From positions 1-54,704 of the forward strand of contig JAGWVA010000024.1 of the NCBI GenBank assembly GCA_028875855.1: a stretch of DNA of 54,704 nucleotides, written 5' to 3'. The notes under the pieces are model-generated. The model did not search any database, was not told where the DNA came from, and was given only the letters and a program-made list of their open reading frames with translations. Shown here piece by piece: positions 1-8,140 of the stretch. The position numbers were made by a program, and so were the translations under genes. Numbering within the stretch: the first letter of the stretch is position 1; each line of letters starts with the position of its first letter. This DNA is from Paracoccaceae bacterium. GTDB taxonomy: Bacteria; Pseudomonadota; Alphaproteobacteria; Rhodobacterales; Rhodobacteraceae.

Positions 1-408
1 GCGGGCATCCGCCCGCGTCCACCAGTCGCCCACGTCCTCCAGATCCCAGACGCTGATCGTCTGGCCCTGCATCAGCGCGATCATCTTGCCCAGATCGAGC
101 GCCGAGCCGCCGCCGAAGCAGATCACCCCGTCATGCCCGCCCGCCCTGTAGGCGGCGATGCCGGCGATCATGTTCGCCTCGGTCGGGTTCGGGTCCACCT
201 CGCTGAAGACGGCGCGGCCCAGCCCGCCCGCTTCGAGGATGTCGAGCGCGCGCGCCGTGATCGGCAGCGCGGCAAGGCCGCGGTCGGTCACCAGCAGGGG
301 CCGGGCGATGCCCGCCTCCTTGCAGAAATGTGCCAGCTCCTGCACCCGGCCGGGACCGAACTTCACGGCGGTGGGATAGGACCAGTTGGCGGTCGGAACG
401 GTCGTCAT
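1..408 (-). CDS. Iron-containing alcohol dehydrogenase (partial, C-terminus outside window)
   Basis: The N-terminal 136 residues of a group III Fe-dependent alcohol dehydrogenase, which oxidises an alcohol to an aldehyde with NAD(P)+. Visible: a start like family members (ANWSYPTAVKFGPG), a Rossmann-like region, and the nucleotide-binding motif GGGSALDLGK near residue 100. The His/Asp metal ligands lie beyond the window edge, so metal binding cannot be checked. The ATG (408-406) overlaps the TGA of the upstream VOC gene as ATGA, so it is the last visible gene of a four-gene minus-strand operon. Context suggests the alcohol comes from an amine or amino alcohol handled by the upstream ligase. 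Family assignment is firm; the substrate is unknown. Confidence 0.85.
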   Translation of the reverse strand, partial: MTTVPTANWSYPTAVKFGPGRVQELAHFCKEAGIARPLLVTDRGLAALPITARALDILEAGGLGRAVFSEVDPNPTEANMIAGIAAYRAGGHDGVICFGGGSALDLGKMIALMQGQTISVWDLEDVGDWWTRADAR

Positions 409-815
409 GGGGTCACGTCCTTTTCGCGCGGCGCTTGGGCCGCATTCATGTCATAGCGACTGATTTCCACCAGATTTCCATCCGGGTCATTGATGTAGAT
501 CGACGTGATCGGACCGCGCGCGCCGGATTTCGTCACCGGTCCCTCGACCACGGCCACACCTTCCGCAGCCAGATGGCTCAGAATGCGATCCGATGGCCAT
601 TGGGTCAGCAGGCACAGATCGCCCGAGCCGATGCAGGCATGGTTGCGCGTCTCCTGCCCGAGGCTTTGCAGGTTGATCTTCTGGTTGCCGAAACGCAGGG
701 CGCGGCGCCCGTTGCCGAACGTGATCGGCTCCATCCCAAGGACGCGGGTGTAGAAGGCCGCGGCCTTGTCGGGGTCGCGCACGGTCAGAACGATGTGGTC
801 GATCGAGTCGATCAT
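405..815 (-). CDS. VOC (glyoxalase/bleomycin-resistance fold) family protein
   Basis: A 136-residue single-domain vicinal-oxygen-chelate protein. The start IDHIVLTVRDPDKAAAFY is the classic first beta-alpha unit with a metal-ligand-type His (residue 7), and the end has DPDGNLVEIS, whose Glu is the usual second-half ligand. Length fits the family (about 130 aa). VOC proteins include lyases, isomerases and dioxygenases, and the sequence does not say which. It lies 1 nt downstream of the glutamine-synthetase-like gene and overlaps the Fe-ADH start, so it is translationally coupled within the operon. A lyase or isomerase step in the same pathway is possible but is inference only. Confidence 0.85.
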   Translation of the reverse strand: MIDSIDHIVLTVRDPDKAAAFYTRVLGMEPITFGNGRRALRFGNQKINLQSLGQETRNHACIGSGDLCLLTQWPSDRILSHLAAEGVAVVEGPVTKSGARGPITSIYINDPDGNLVEISRYDMNAAQAPREKDVTP

Positions 816-816
816 G

Positions 817-2181
817 TCAGGCCCGTTCCAGCCCGCGCTGCAACTCCCAGTCGGTCACGACGCGGTTCTGTTCCTCGATCTCCCAGATCGCGGCGCGGTG
901 GTAGTGGTCGATCACCTCCCCGCCCATCGCCGCGCGCAGCATGGCCGAGCCGCGCATCAGCTCGGCCGCCTCGCCCAGGGTCTTCGGCACCTCGCGCACG
1001 CCTTCGGCACGGTAGGCGTCGCCCGCATGGACCGGCTCCAGCGGCAGTTGCCGTGCGATCCCGTCCAATCCGGCGGCCAGCTGGGCCGCGAGCGCGAGAT
1101 AGGGGTTCAGGTCCGCCCCGCCGATCCGGCATTCGACGCGGATCGCGCCCGAGCCCTCGCCGCAGACGCGAAAGCCCGCGGTGCGGTTGTCGAAGCTCCA
1201 GACCGCCTTGGTGGGAGCGAACATGCCGGTGACGAAGCGCTTGTAGCTGTTGGGGCAGGGCGCGAGGAAACAGGTGATTTCGCGCGCATGGGTCAGAAGG
1301 CCTGCCACGTAATGCTCCATCACCTTCGACATCCCGTGCGGGCCCTCGGGGTCGTGGAAGGCCGGTTTGCCGTCCCGCCAGAGCGACTGGTGCACATGCG
1401 CCGACGAGCCCGCCCGGCGGTGGTCGTATTTCGCCATGAAGGTGACCGAGCGGCCCTTCTGGAAGGCGATCTCCTTCACGCCGTTCTTGATGATCGCGTG
1501 GGTGTCGGCGGCGTCGAGCGCATCCGAATAGCGGGCGTTGATCTCTTCCTGCCCCGCCTCGGCCTCGCCCTTCGAGCATTCGACGGGGATGCCCGCGCCG
1601 TAAAGCCCGTTGCGCACCGCGCGCATCACCTCTTCCTCCTTGGTGGTGCCGAAGATCGCGTAGTCGATGTTGTGCCCGCCCCAGGTCCTGGGGTCGCGGT
1701 AGCCCTGGTCGCGCAGCGCGGCGTAGCTCTGCTCGAAGAGGAAGAACTCGAGCTCGGTCGCCATCATCGGCTCGAAGCCCATCGCCTTTGCGCGTGCCAC
1801 CTGCGCCTTCAGGATCGCGCGGGGCGAGACGGCGACCTCGGCCGTGCCGTGATGATCGAGCACATCGGCCAGAACCATCGCCGTGCCCTCGAGCCAGGGC
1901 AGACGGCGCAAGGTGCCCAGATCGGGGCGCAGGACGTAATCGCCATAGCCCGCCGCCCAGCTCGCCGAGGCGAACCCCGGCACCGGCGTCATGTCCATGT
2001 CCACCGTCAGCAGGTAGTTGCAGCAATGCGTCTCGCGCCAGGCGCCGTCGAGGAAGGCCCGCGCATGAAACCGCTTGCCCATCAGACGCCCCTGCATGTC
2101 CACCATCGCCACGATCACCGTGTCGATGGCCCCCGCATCAACCGCCGACCTCAACTCCTCAAGGCTCAGATTCCCGGCCAT
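817..2181 (-). CDS. Glutamine synthetase-family gamma-glutamyl ligase (GlnT/PuuA-like)
   Basis: A 454-residue cytoplasmic ATP-dependent ligase of the glutamine synthetase superfamily. Visible motifs: ATELEFFLFE (Glu metal ligands), EAGQEEIN in the metal site, GSSAHVHQSL (the GSG-x-HVHQS ATP/metal motif), NSYKR, and ECRIGGADLNPYLALAA near the C-terminus. The N-terminal beta-grasp segment (VDMQGRLMGKR) is present. The length and the lack of a GlnA adenylylation-loop signature favour a GlnT/PuuA-type enzyme that gamma-glutamylates an amine (putrescine, ethanolamine and similar) over assimilatory GlnA. Neighbouring amidohydrolase, VOC and alcohol dehydrogenase genes support a catabolic role. The amine is unknown. 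Confidence 0.88.
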   Translation of the reverse strand: MAGNLSLEELRSAVDAGAIDTVIVAMVDMQGRLMGKRFHARAFLDGAWRETHCCNYLLTVDMDMTPVPGFASASWAAGYGDYVLRPDLGTLRRLPWLEGTAMVLADVLDHHGTAEVAVSPRAILKAQVARAKAMGFEPMMATELEFFLFEQSYAALRDQGYRDPRTWGGHNIDYAIFGTTKEEEVMRAVRNGLYGAGIPVECSKGEAEAGQEEINARYSDALDAADTHAIIKNGVKEIAFQKGRSVTFMAKYDHRRAGSSAHVHQSLWRDGKPAFHDPEGPHGMSKVMEHYVAGLLTHAREITCFLAPCPNSYKRFVTGMFAPTKAVWSFDNRTAGFRVCGEGSGAIRVECRIGGADLNPYLALAAQLAAGLDGIARQLPLEPVHAGDAYRAEGVREVPKTLGEAAELMRGSAMLRAAMGGEVIDHYHRAAIWEIEEQNRVVTDWELQRGLERA

Positions 2182-2250
2182 CTTCGTCTCCCCTGTTTCC
2201 TTCCGCCGGAGCTTGGCCCGGCCTGTCGTTCATTGCATCGTCCTGTGTCC

Positions 2251-3009
2251 TCAAGGGAACTGCGCCACGGCCCGGGTGATGATCGGTGCGAGACGATCAG
2301 CCATCGCCGCCTCCCCGGCCTGCGTGGCGATCAGATCGTTCCTGACTTCGAGCATCACGTTCGCGAGGCCATAGGGCAGGGCTTGCAGCTTCAGTGTATG
2401 TGTCACATCGTCAGAAGCAGAATAGGGGGCATTCAGTTGCACATTCAGCCCGCAGCCTTCGGCCGCCGCAACGACGGCATGAGCCAGACGCGCATCGGTG
2501 TCGTGGATCACGCCGAGTTCCACCAGCCGGGGCACACCGAACCAGGTGGGGGTGAAGCTGTGCACGGTGACGATGACGGCCGGCCTGCCGCGCGCCAGCC
2601 GGTCGGCGATCACACCATGAAGGGTGTCGTGAAAGGGCAGATACACGGCCGTCACGCGTCGCAGCTTTTCGGCGGCGGTCAGGCCTGTGTTGCCCGGCAC
2701 GTCATGCATCTCGGATCTTGTCGTCATCGCGCCCGCCGCGTCGGGCGGTCGGTTGCAGTCATAGACCAGCCGCGAAACTGGGGCATGGGCAAGCGTCGCG
2801 TCCAGCCGCTGGGCAAGCGCCCGCGCCAGCCCGAGCGCGCCCGGGTCCCAGGCGATGTGGGACGTCAGCAGCCCGCCCGCAAGTCCGAGCGTTCCCCAAT
2901 CCGCCGGAATGACATTCGATGCATGCTCGCACACCAGAAGGACAGGGCTTGGCGCGTCGGCATGTTCCACACTGGCTGGATAACGCACAACTCGCTCTTG
3001 CCCCGACAT
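2251..3009 (-). CDS. N-formylglutamate amidohydrolase family protein
   Basis: A 252-residue Zn-dependent amidohydrolase of the HutG/FGase family. Motifs: LLVCEHASNVIP near residue 26 (metal-ligand His), a conserved Arg/Asn-rich segment SRLVYDCNRP, and TVHSFTP (His, active site). The C-terminal part LEVRNDLI is typical. In histidine degradation this family releases formate and glutamate from N-formylglutamate, but no hut gene is nearby. Here it heads an operon with a gamma-glutamyl ligase, so it may hydrolyse an N-acyl- or gamma-glutamyl intermediate (inference). It is the first minus-strand gene facing the divergent RpiR regulator. The stretch 2182-2250 separates it from the ligase gene. Confidence 0.85.
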   Translation of the reverse strand: MSGQERVVRYPASVEHADAPSPVLLVCEHASNVIPADWGTLGLAGGLLTSHIAWDPGALGLARALAQRLDATLAHAPVSRLVYDCNRPPDAAGAMTTRSEMHDVPGNTGLTAAEKLRRVTAVYLPFHDTLHGVIADRLARGRPAVIVTVHSFTPTWFGVPRLVELGVIHDTDARLAHAVVAAAEGCGLNVQLNAPYSASDDVTHTLKLQALPYGLANVMLEVRNDLIATQAGEAAMADRLAPIITRAVAQFP

Positions 3010-3078
3010 GGTCTGCTGCCTTTCGACGTCACTTCGGCAAGGCTGGACCGACGGCCTATTGCTGTCAAGATTGTTTCA

Positions 3079-3084
3079 TATAAT
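3079..3084 (+). promoter_or_regulatory. Possible -10 element of rpiR-type gene
   Basis: A perfect TATAAT lies in the AT-rich part of the divergent intergenic region 3010-3158, upstream of the RpiR-type gene. No good -35 is seen 16-18 bases upstream. On the opposite strand a TTGACA (complement of 3063-3068) could serve the minus-strand operon, but it has no good -10. Promoter and any RpiR operator must therefore share this short space. Confidence 0.35.
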
Positions 3085-3158
3085 CATTGGCTGTTACAAA
3101 AATTCCAATGCGGGCTGACCCAGACCGACGGCACGCAACCGCCACTCGGGGTATTCTG

Positions 3159-4034
3159 ATGACGATCGTTGCGGGGCCTTCCATCAAGGACACGATCCAG
3201 AACAACCTCATGGCCTTTACCCGGGCGGAGCGGCAGCTCGCCTCGTATATCCTGTCGAACTATCCGGTTGCGGCCCTTGGCTCGATCACCGCGCTGGCGA
3301 AGGGGGCCACAGTGTCAACTCCGACTGTCGTGCGGATGGTCCAGAAGCTGGGCTACAAGGGGTATCCCGACTTCCAGACGGGCCTGAGAATGGAAGTGGG
3401 CGAGATGCTGATATCGCCGCTTGCAAAGCACGATCGCTGGGCTGGGCGCGCACCGGATACGCATGTTCTGAACCGATTTGCCGACGCGGTGATGGACAAC
3501 TTGCAGGCGACGCTTGCCCGGGTCGATCATGCGCAGTTCGACGCGGCCTGCGACCTGTTGTCTGACCCTCAGCGCCGGGTCATGGCCCTGGGCGGTCGCA
3601 TCACGCATGCCTTGGCCGATTATTTCGTGACGCATATGAAAGTCGTGCGCCACAACGTTTCCCTGATGTCGGAGCAGTCCGGAGCATGGCCCGCCGCACT
3701 GGTGGACGTCCGGCCGGGCGACGTGCTTGTCGCCTTCGACATTCGTCGCTACGAAAATTCGGTCCTCGCAATCGCCGAGATGGCAGTGGAACAAGGTGCG
3801 GAGATCATCCTCTTCACCGATCAGTGGCTATCGCCGGCCGCGGAGCTTGCCCGATATGTCTTTTCCGCAAATGTCGAGGCGCCGTCATCCTGGGATTCGA
3901 CGGTCTCGATCCTCGTTCTGCTGGAAACCTTGTTGGCCAGCGTGGAAACCCGAACCTGGGCCGAGACGGAAGCCAGAATGAAACGGCTCGAACAGCTTTA
4001 CGACCGCGCCCGGTTCTTCAGAAAACATAGATAG
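3159..4034 (+). CDS. MurR/RpiR family transcriptional regulator
   Basis: A 291-residue regulator: N-terminal RpiR helix-turn-helix (residues about 10-85, with STPTVVRMVQKLGYKGYPDF) and C-terminal SIS sugar-isomerase-fold domain (about 125-270, with VMALGGRITHALADYF). Such proteins sense a phosphorylated or other small metabolite through the SIS domain. The ATG at 3159 gives the normal family start; an in-frame ATG at 3108 and a TTG at 3087 would add an atypical N-terminal extension. It is transcribed divergently from the amidohydrolase/ligase/VOC/ADH operon, which it probably controls. Family call is firm, ligand unknown. Confidence 0.9.
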   Translation: MTIVAGPSIKDTIQNNLMAFTRAERQLASYILSNYPVAALGSITALAKGATVSTPTVVRMVQKLGYKGYPDFQTGLRMEVGEMLISPLAKHDRWAGRAPDTHVLNRFADAVMDNLQATLARVDHAQFDAACDLLSDPQRRVMALGGRITHALADYFVTHMKVVRHNVSLMSEQSGAWPAALVDVRPGDVLVAFDIRRYENSVLAIAEMAVEQGAEIILFTDQWLSPAAELARYVFSANVEAPSSWDSTVSILVLLETLLASVETRTWAETEARMKRLEQLYDRARFFRKHR

Positions 4035-4132
4035 CGGTGTCTCGCGGGGGGCGCAGCCTCATCACACCCCTGGCGACTTCCGCGCCAAATCAGGGTAGGC
4101 TGCGCGCAGAAGCGTTAACGAGGTCACGCTCC

Positions 4133-4618
4133 GTGCCCACCCCTGAACAGAGATTGCACGACCTTGGCCTGATCTTGCCGCCCCCGACGCGCGTGCCGGA
4201 CGGCCTGCATCTGCCCTTCGCCTTCGTCAATGCGCGCGGCGCGCGGGTGCTCTTTTCCGGCCACGCGAAGAATGGGGCGGACGGCGGCATCGCTGGCCCC
4301 TTCGGGATCGTCGGAGCCGACCTCTCGACCGCGCAGGCCTACACCGAAGCGCGCGAGATCGCCCTCGCCGTGCTGGCCAACCTCAAGGCCGAGATCGGGG
4401 AGCTGTCCCGGATCGTCGGCTGGGTGCGGGTCTTCGGCATGGTGGCCTCTGCGCCGGGATACAGGGAACAGCATCTTGTCGTGAACGGCTTCAGCGACCT
4501 CGTCCTCGATGTGTTCGGACCCGAGGTCGGCCGCCACGCCCGATCGGCCATCGGTGTGGCCGGGCTGCCGCTTGGCTTTGCGATGGAGATCGAGGGCGAG
4601 GTCTTGATCCGCGGCTGA
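4133..4618 (+). CDS. RidA/YjgF family protein
   Basis: A 161-residue RidA-fold protein; characterised relatives hydrolyse reactive enamine/imine intermediates from PLP enzymes. The C-terminal segment HARSAIGVAGLPLGFAMEIE matches the RidA signature with the conserved Arg. The GTG at 4133 is chosen because VPTPEQRLHDLG is a normal start for the longer (about 155 aa) RidA subgroup and a GAGGT-like ribosome site lies 8 nt upstream; the open frame reaches 4037 but that extension looks random. It is on the same strand as the RpiR gene and about 100 nt downstream, so it could be co-transcribed. It converges on the AraC gene with 15 nt between stops. Confidence 0.85.
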   Translation: MPTPEQRLHDLGLILPPPTRVPDGLHLPFAFVNARGARVLFSGHAKNGADGGIAGPFGIVGADLSTAQAYTEAREIALAVLANLKAEIGELSRIVGWVRVFGMVASAPGYREQHLVVNGFSDLVLDVFGPEVGRHARSAIGVAGLPLGFAMEIEGEVLIRG

Positions 4619-4633
4619 CCCCTGCCGTTTCCT

Positions 4634-5554
4634 CTATCCCTCCGACGCGGCCCTTCGCTTGGCAAAGTCGCGCGGCGACGTGCCATGGACGCGCTTGAAG
4701 GCCGCGCTGAAGGCGCTTTCCGACCCGTAGCCAAGGTCGCCCGCAAGGACGGAGATCGGTCGAGCCGCTGTCATGAGGCGATCTGCCGCCAGCATCATCC
4801 GCCAACGCGTCAGGTAGGCCATCGCCGGTTCTCCGACCAACTCGCGGAAGCGCGCGGCAAAGCCCGAGCGCGACAGACCCGCCTCTTTCGCAAGACTGGT
4901 CAGCGTCCAGGGCCGAGCGGGGTCGCCGTGCATCGCACCGAGCGCCACGGCAATCTGTCGATCCGACAGCGCAAGAAGCCAGTTCGCCCCACGCACCGCC
5001 GGGTCGTGCAGGTGAACCCGCAGCGCCTCGATCAGCAGCGTCTGCGCAAGGTGGCCCGCGATCAGCGCCCCGCCGGGCTGCGGGTCGCGCAACTCCTGCA
5101 TCATTCGCTCGATCGCGGCCCGAAGCGACAGGCTTTTCTCGGTCCCCTGCAGATGGATCACCGCCGGCAGGACACCCAGCAGCTGGTCAGCGTTGGGGCC
5201 TTCGAAGCCGAAGTATCCGCCCACCCCGGAAGAGGCGCCGCCCCCGTCGATGACCGCGACACCGCCGGGCACCACGCCATCGAAGAAGCTCAGGGCGTCG
5301 AGGGCGGGAACGTCGTCGGAACTGCCCAGCCGATAGGCTTGCCCACGTGGCAGCATCACCAGATCGCCCGCGCGCATGGTGATCGGTTCGGCGAGCCCGT
5401 CCACCCACAGACAGCATGCGCCCGTTGCCATGGCATAGCATTTGAGGCCGGGCCAGGCCCCGAATGACAGCGCCCAGCGGGGGCCCACATCAAGGCCGCG
5501 GAAGCCGATGCTGGTCGGTCTCAGCAAGGCCAGAACTTCGGAAAGGGGATCCAT
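4634..5554 (-). CDS. AraC family transcriptional regulator (cupin-type N-terminus)
   Basis: A 306-residue regulator with an N-terminal cupin-like sensing domain (residues about 10-190, including ITMRAGDLVMLPRGQAYRL) and two C-terminal helix-turn-helix units (about 205-300: LTSLAKEAGLSRSGFAARF and ISVLAGDLGYGSESAFSAAF, ending in the family motif FKRVHGTSPRDF). It is divergent from the MDR oxidoreductase gene; the 117-nt space 5555-5671 would contain both promoters. The pairing of AraC regulator and oxidoreductase is common, so it most likely controls that neighbour. Inducer unknown. Confidence 0.88.
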   Translation of the reverse strand: MDPLSEVLALLRPTSIGFRGLDVGPRWALSFGAWPGLKCYAMATGACCLWVDGLAEPITMRAGDLVMLPRGQAYRLGSSDDVPALDALSFFDGVVPGGVAVIDGGGASSGVGGYFGFEGPNADQLLGVLPAVIHLQGTEKSLSLRAAIERMMQELRDPQPGGALIAGHLAQTLLIEALRVHLHDPAVRGANWLLALSDRQIAVALGAMHGDPARPWTLTSLAKEAGLSRSGFAARFRELVGEPAMAYLTRWRMMLAADRLMTAARPISVLAGDLGYGSESAFSAAFKRVHGTSPRDFAKRRAASEG

Positions 5555-5671
5555 GGATGTCTTGGACGATGGCGACGATATGAGCGACCTTTGCGCATGG
5601 ATCGTCCGTCCGCAACCCTTAAGTCAGGGGCAACGAGGCCGAGTGCCCGATGTTGGAAAAGGAAGATTGCC

Positions 5672-6790
5672 ATGCCTGACAATGAAGCCCTGTGGCTCCC
5701 GGCAAAAGGGGCGGCCTTTCGGCGAGGCCCTGCGCCCTACACCCGTCCCAAGGCGAACGAGATCGTGGTGCGCCACCGCGCCGTTGCGGTCAATCCGGTC
5801 GACCGGATGATCCCGGCGATTGGCGGCCTGATCCTGCCCTGGCTGCGCTACCCGGCGATCCTCGGTTCGGATGTCGCCGGGGATGTGGTCGAGGTTGGCA
5901 GCGCCGTTACCCGGTTCAAGGTCGGGGACAGGGTTCTGGGTCACGCGGTTGGTGTGGAAAAGGCGCGCAACGCACCAAGCGAGGGGGCGTTCCAGCTCTT
6001 CACGGTGCTTCTCGATCACATGGCAACCCCGATCCCGCAGACCGTCACCTACGAACAGGCTTGCGTGCTGCCGCTGGGCCTTTCCACCGCGGCCTGTGGC
6101 CTGTTCCAGTCCGACCTGCTCGCGCTGCGCTGGCCGACTGCGCCCGGGTCCGGGGGCGGCGAGACCGTGATTGTCTGGGGCGCATCGACGAGCGTGGGCA
6201 GCAACGCGATCCAGCTCGCTGTTGCAGCGGGCTACCGGGTGATCGCGACGGCCTCGCCCCACAACTTTGCCCATGCGACGCGCCTCGGCGCGTCTGCGGT
6301 CTTCGATTACCGCTCTCCCACGGTGGTCAGGGACATCGCTTCGCGCCTGCAAGGCGATCGGGTCGCGGGCGCCCTGGCCATCGGCGTCGGCTCCACAGGA
6401 CCATGTATGGAGATCCTCGGCACCCTGCCCGGGCGGCGCTTCGTGGCCGTCGCCTCGCCGCCGATTGCGTTCGACACCGTCCCATCCGGTCGCGGCCGCC
6501 TGATCGGGCTGGCCCGGGTCCTGCCGCGCATGGCTGGCGCGACCCTCGCCCTGCGCAGGCAAGCAAAGCGGCTTGGCGTGCAGACACGCATGATCTGGGG
6601 CGGTGCGCTGCTGGGCAACGAGATCGGTCCGATGATCTACCGCGACTTCCTGGAGCGCGCGCTTGCGGAAGGGCGCTATCTTGCAGCCCCCGAACCCCTG
6701 GTCGTCGGAGAGGGGCTGGATCAGGTCCCCGAAGCCCTCGAGCAGCAGCGGCGCGGCGTATCGGCGCGCAAGTTGGTGGTGCGGCTGTAG
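5672..6790 (+). CDS. MDR-superfamily oxidoreductase (zinc-type ADH-like, enoyl reductase-like)
   Basis: A 372-residue medium-chain dehydrogenase/reductase. The N-terminal GroES-like domain has AVNPVDRMI and ILGSDVAGDVVEVGSAVTRFKVGDRV; the NAD(P)-binding domain starts near residue 165 with VIVWGASTSVGSNAIQLA, the GASTSVG variant seen in quinone-oxidoreductase/enoyl-reductase-like members. No structural-zinc cysteine cluster is visible, which argues for a zinc-free reductase. The ATG at 5672 follows an AAAGGAAG ribosome site by 8 nt; the frame extends to 5591 but without family similarity. Substrate unknown; probably regulated by the divergent AraC protein. Confidence 0.85.
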   Translation: MPDNEALWLPAKGAAFRRGPAPYTRPKANEIVVRHRAVAVNPVDRMIPAIGGLILPWLRYPAILGSDVAGDVVEVGSAVTRFKVGDRVLGHAVGVEKARNAPSEGAFQLFTVLLDHMATPIPQTVTYEQACVLPLGLSTAACGLFQSDLLALRWPTAPGSGGGETVIVWGASTSVGSNAIQLAVAAGYRVIATASPHNFAHATRLGASAVFDYRSPTVVRDIASRLQGDRVAGALAIGVGSTGPCMEILGTLPGRRFVAVASPPIAFDTVPSGRGRLIGLARVLPRMAGATLALRRQAKRLGVQTRMIWGGALLGNEIGPMIYRDFLERALAEGRYLAAPEPLVVGEGLDQVPEALEQQRRGVSARKLVVRL

Positions 6791-7281
6791 CGGACGGCGC
6801 AGCCATTCCGGAGGATAGTGGCTGGAGAACTAGGCGGTCGTCGCCCAAGGGGAAGGGGTATGCGTTGGAGGCTAACGCCCCGTTTCCGTCAAGACCGTTC
6901 CAGTCCTTATGCTGCATGGTAGGGCGTCTGGATGTGGCTTGGCTGAGCTGGCACGAACGGCGGCTATCCTGCGGTCGTTCGTCAGAACCTGCCGGTCTGC
7001 AGACGGCTCCGGAGAAGGCGGGCCGCTTGCCGGTAAGACCTGCCCGGCAGCACCGCGCCCCCGGTCTGGCTGCTCTTCTGGCCGCAACCTTCCTGTCACA
7101 AACGCCACCTGGATCTTCCCCGGTTTGTCACCCTTTGCGTATCGCGCTGCCCGGAGAGCGGTGACCTTTCCCAAAGATTGATTGCCTCTCAACGATACCG
7201 CGAGCCGGGCGGAGCGATCTTGACGTGCTGGCGACTGAATCTCCGCACACCGAGGCATCCGTCTGCCGTGGTCTGAACGGC
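6791..7281. other. Long non-coding stretch with no recognisable gene
   Basis: About 490 bases between the MDR gene and the iclR promoter. Open frames on both strands here give proteins with no family motif, odd composition and no ribosome site. I see no tRNA, repeat array or transposase signature. It may be decayed coding sequence or a mobile-element scar at the left border of the sulfatase locus. Confidence 0.5.
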
Positions 7282-7310
7282 TTGACAGATTTCCCAAATA
7301 TGGGTCTATT
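7282..7310 (+). promoter_or_regulatory. Promoter of the iclR-ABC-sulfatase operon
   Basis: A perfect -35 TTGACA (7282-7287), a 17-base spacer and TCTATT (7305-7310, 4 of 6 matches to TATAAT) form a convincing housekeeping-type promoter 25 nt before the iclR ATG. The spacer contains the inverted repeat CCCA-AATA-TGGG (7293-7304), an ideal position for repressor binding. Confidence 0.6.
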
Positions 7311-7311
7311 G

Positions 7312-7329
7312 ATTCCTGATTTCGGGAAT
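7312..7329. promoter_or_regulatory. Candidate IclR operator
   Basis: Inverted repeat ATTCC (7312-7316) and GGAAT (7325-7329) around the expected transcription start. The half-site TTCCCAAA at 7291-7298 reappears inverted as TTCGGGAAT at 7322-7329 (ATTCCCGAA on the other strand), so two related half-sites flank the -10 region. This fits autoregulation by the downstream IclR protein. Confidence 0.4.
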
Positions 7330-7334
7330 TGCAC

Positions 7335-8117
7335 ATGAGCGAAAACATCCTTCGACTTATCAGGGTCCTAGAAGCCTTCGCTGATTCCCCAGCAGGCGGG
7401 GTGTCGGCGGCGGACCTGATCGCGCGCTCTGGTCTGGCTTCATCCACGGCGTATCGAATGATCGGTGAGCTGGAAGAAGCAGGCTATGTCTACCGCGCTG
7501 GCGACCGGCTGTTGCGGCCCAACTTCGCGTTCGAAAGGCGGATCGCGGCTGGCGTCATATCTCCGGGCCAGCTTTGGGATGTTTGCGCAGAGATCTCCGG
7601 CTCGCTCGAGGCCGCGGCGGAAGTGATCTTGCTCAGGGGGCAGAACCTGCTCTGGCACCTGACAGCCGAACATCCCCAGCAGCCGATCAGGCTGCGGGCA
7701 CATCCAGGCTTCGTCCGCAGCACGTATGAACTGGACTCGATCAGCCGGCTGGCACTGGCCCATCAGCCAATCGATAAGGTCGCAGCAAGTTGGGATAAAT
7801 CGGCTTTCTTCGATGCAGGTGTGGCCAAACGCCAGATCGGGTGGGTCGAAGTGGCCGAGAAGCTCGCGCGCGTGGATGTCTGCGCCATGCAATACGACAT
7901 GGCGGGCAATGCAAAGGGCGTCCGGCGCTTCTGCGTTGCCGTCTCCGATGATGCGGGCGGGCTTGTCTGTCTTCTGACGGTCGCCGAGGCTGCCGTGCCT
8001 CTGCGCGACGAGGCCGCCCATATCGCGCGAATTGAAGAGGTGCTGATGGGGGCCCGGGAGAGGCTTGCCGTCGCGCTGCCGACTGAACGGGCGAGGGAGG
8101 CGCGATCGGCCGGCTGA
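7335..8117 (+). CDS. IclR family transcriptional regulator
   Basis: A 260-residue regulator: N-terminal winged helix (residues 1-70, with SAADLIARSGLASSTAYRMI) and C-terminal IclR effector domain (about 80-245). The ATG at 7335 is used; the TTG six bases upstream is unlikely. It ends 23 nt before the substrate-binding-protein gene on the same strand, so it is the first gene of the importer/sulfatase operon rather than a divergent regulator, and its own promoter would drive the whole operon. Effector unknown; a mannose- or sulfated-sugar derivative is a reasonable guess from context. Confidence 0.88.
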   Translation: MSENILRLIRVLEAFADSPAGGVSAADLIARSGLASSTAYRMIGELEEAGYVYRAGDRLLRPNFAFERRIAAGVISPGQLWDVCAEISGSLEAAAEVILLRGQNLLWHLTAEHPQQPIRLRAHPGFVRSTYELDSISRLALAHQPIDKVAASWDKSAFFDAGVAKRQIGWVEVAEKLARVDVCAMQYDMAGNAKGVRRFCVAVSDDAGGLVCLLTVAEAAVPLRDEAAHIARIEEVLMGARERLAVALPTERAREARSAG

Positions 8118-8140
8118 CCGTCACAACAAGGGAGGAAACC

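Noticed and set aside
766-3159. A very long open frame (797 codons) on the + strand across the amidohydrolase and ligase genes
   Set aside because: It is antisense to two genes with clear catalytic motifs; the translation is Arg/His/Gly-rich without family features, a usual by-product of high GC content.
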